This document shows, one piece after another, positions 63,080 through 64,000 of a stretch of 64,000 nucleotides of DNA (the stretch's first letter is position 1; each line of letters starts with the position of its first letter). The notes under the pieces were generated by a model. The model made no database searches. It worked only from the letters and a program-made list of their open reading frames with translations, and had not been told where the DNA came from. Source of the stretch: Candidatus Rhodoluna planktonica (GTDB lineage Bacteria; Actinomycetota; Actinomycetes; Actinomycetales; Microbacteriaceae); NCBI RefSeq assembly GCF_001854225.1, contig NZ_CP015208.1, forward strand, positions 620,001-684,000, in the 5' to 3' direction. The position numbers were made by a program, and so were the translations under genes.

Positions 63080-63841
63080 ATGTCCGGCCACTCCAAATGG
63101 GCAACGACCAAACACAAAAAAGCAGCGATCGACGCTAAACGCGCGAAGCTTTTTGCGAAACTAATTAAGAACATTGAAGTTGCAGCTCGTTTGGGCGGCC
63201 CCGATGTTGACGGAAACCCTACTCTTTACGATGCTGTCCAAAAGGGACGAAAGAGCTCTCTTCCAAACGACAACATTGAACGCGCAATAAAACGCGGTGC
63301 CGGTGTTGGCGGCGACGCAATCGAATACATGAACATCATGTACGAGGGCTATGGACCAAACGGCGTTGCCGTGATGATCGAATGTCTGACCGACAACAAG
63401 AACCGTGCAGCCGCTGAAGTTCGTTTGGCTGTGGGCAAGAATCACGGTTCGATGGCTGATCCTGGTTCGGTCTCATACCAATTCAGCCGCAAAGGCATCA
63501 TCGTGGTACCAAAAGACGGCGCGGCGAATGAAGATTCGATTCTTGAGGCTGTCCTCGAAGTCGGCATCGAAGACATCGAAGACAGAGGCGAGTCATTCGT
63601 GCTCACCACCGATCCGAGTTCAATGGTTGCTGTACGAACAGCGTTGCAGGCCGCCGGAATTGACTACGAATCTGCTGACGTCGAGTTTGTTTCGGCTATG
63701 CCGGTTCAAGTAGATGCGGCTACGGCTCGTAAGGTGATTCAACTAATCGATGCTCTAGAAGATCTCGATGACGTGCAGAATGTCTATTCGAACTTCGACA
63801 TTACTGCCGATGTTCTTGCCGAATTGGAAGCCGACGACTAA
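63080..63841 (+). CDS. yebC: YebC/PmpR family protein
   Basis: 253 residues. Members bind DNA as regulators or, as shown for some bacteria, act on ribosomes stalled at proline stretches. Recognised from the opening [20 protein letters not shown], the [21 protein letters not shown] segment and [17 protein letters not shown] precedes ATG 63080. Usually directly upstream of ruvC, as here; ruvC starts at the base after its stop. Confidence 0.95.
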   Translation: MSGHSKWATTKHKKAAIDAKRAKLFAKLIKNIEVAARLGGPDVDGNPTLYDAVQKGRKSSLPNDNIERAIKRGAGVGGDAIEYMNIMYEGYGPNGVAVMIECLTDNKNRAAAEVRLAVGKNHGSMADPGSVSYQFSRKGIIVVPKDGAANEDSILEAVLEVGIEDIEDRGESFVLTTDPSSMVAVRTALQAAGIDYESADVEFVSAMPVQVDAATARKVIQLIDALEDLDDVQNVYSNFDITADVLAELEADD

Positions 63842-64000
63842 TTGCTGGTACTAGGGATTGACCCTGGTCTAACTCGCTGCGGAGTTGGCATTATTTCTGC
63901 GACCAAATCCAAACGATCGCTAATCGCGGTTGAGACCATTCGAAGTTCGCCCGAACTTTCGATTGAAGCCCGTTTATTAGCAATTGGTTCTGCAATAGAC
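63842..64000 (+). CDS. ruvC: Holliday junction endonuclease RuvC, N-terminal fragment
   Basis: The first 53 codons, running off the right edge. Starts at TTG 63842 with no gap after yebC. The peptide LLVLGIDPGLTRCGVGII contains the first catalytic aspartate (Asp7) and matches RuvC. ruvA and ruvB are expected beyond the window. Confidence 0.92.
   Translation, partial: MLVLGIDPGLTRCGVGIISATKSKRSLIAVETIRSSPELSIEARLLAIGSAID

Overview
The window is an ordinary chromosomal core region of an actinobacterium. The best fit is a small-genome, moderate-GC (about 50 % by eye) member of the Microbacteriaceae, like the freshwater Rhodoluna/Aquiluna lineages. Three things support this: actinobacterial gene neighbourhoods (glnA2-glnE-glnA1, lipB-lipA-DUF4191-RDD, Nif3/zinc ribbon/RNase H-phosphatase, aceE-PucR regulator-fabD-fabH, dut-DUF3710-DUF3159, thrS-HIT-pdxS-pdxT-yebC-ruvC); actinobacteria-specific families (SepH, DUF4191, DUF4193, DUF3093, DUF3000, DUF7455, polyphosphate glucokinase); and very tight packing, with many 1-4 bp overlaps and convergent genes that touch or overlap. 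The family assignment is an inference. I see no insertion sequence, prophage, CRISPR array or horizontally acquired island.

Layout. 1-5067: fatty-acid synthesis and pyruvate entry (fabH start, fabD, FasR-like regulator, aceE), all minus. 5068-10392: ahpE, tRNA-Val, an NCS1-type permease with a long N-terminal tail, Nif3, zinc-ribbon protein and RNase H/phosphatase. 10411-15464: rnpB, then ppgK and map, a SPOR-like small protein, panB, RidA and nadE. 15494-21497: glutamine synthetase block, with a perfect five-copy 52-bp repeat carrying terminator hairpins between convergent glnE and glnA1. 21626-29991: RDD protein, lipoate synthesis (lipA, lipB), 2-oxoacid dehydrogenase E2 and E3, pepA, PAC2 protein. 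29963-35914: SDR enzyme, MFS carrier, principal sigma factor, a MurT/GatD-like pair, DUF7455. 36029-42754: topoisomerase IV ParE and ParC, a phosphodiesterase, SepH. 42922-50073: DUF4193, DUF3093, dut, DUF3710, DUF3159, acnA, dxs. 50042-54849: RNase D, DUF3000, RibD-like reductase, sufE, sseA, zapE. 54853-58886: amtB with a GlnR-like site, a Gly-Cys-Val tRNA cluster, mqo, VIT1/CCC1 transporter. 59002-64000: thrS, HIT, pdxS, pdxT, yebC and the start of ruvC.

The genes form coherent modules. aceE, the E2 and E3 genes and lipA/lipB together supply lipoylated 2-oxoacid dehydrogenase. amtB, glnA1, glnA2 and glnE handle ammonium uptake and assimilation, and a matching TTTAC-N6-GAAAC element lies upstream of amtB and of glnA1, suggesting joint nitrogen control. 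pdxS/pdxT make pyridoxal phosphate; sufE/sseA handle sulfur.

The most interesting observations are: (i) a MurT/GatD-like pair lacking both the GatD catalytic cysteine and the MurT zinc-ribbon cysteines, which may be a repurposed D-Glu alpha-carboxyl ligase suited to type-B peptidoglycan; (ii) the perfect terminator repeat array at the end of glnA1; (iii) a recurring TAGNNT hexamer exactly 6 (sometimes 7) nt before start codons that lack a Shine-Dalgarno, a strong signature of leaderless mRNAs, found at 13 genes; (iv) the shared nitrogen-control-like boxes.
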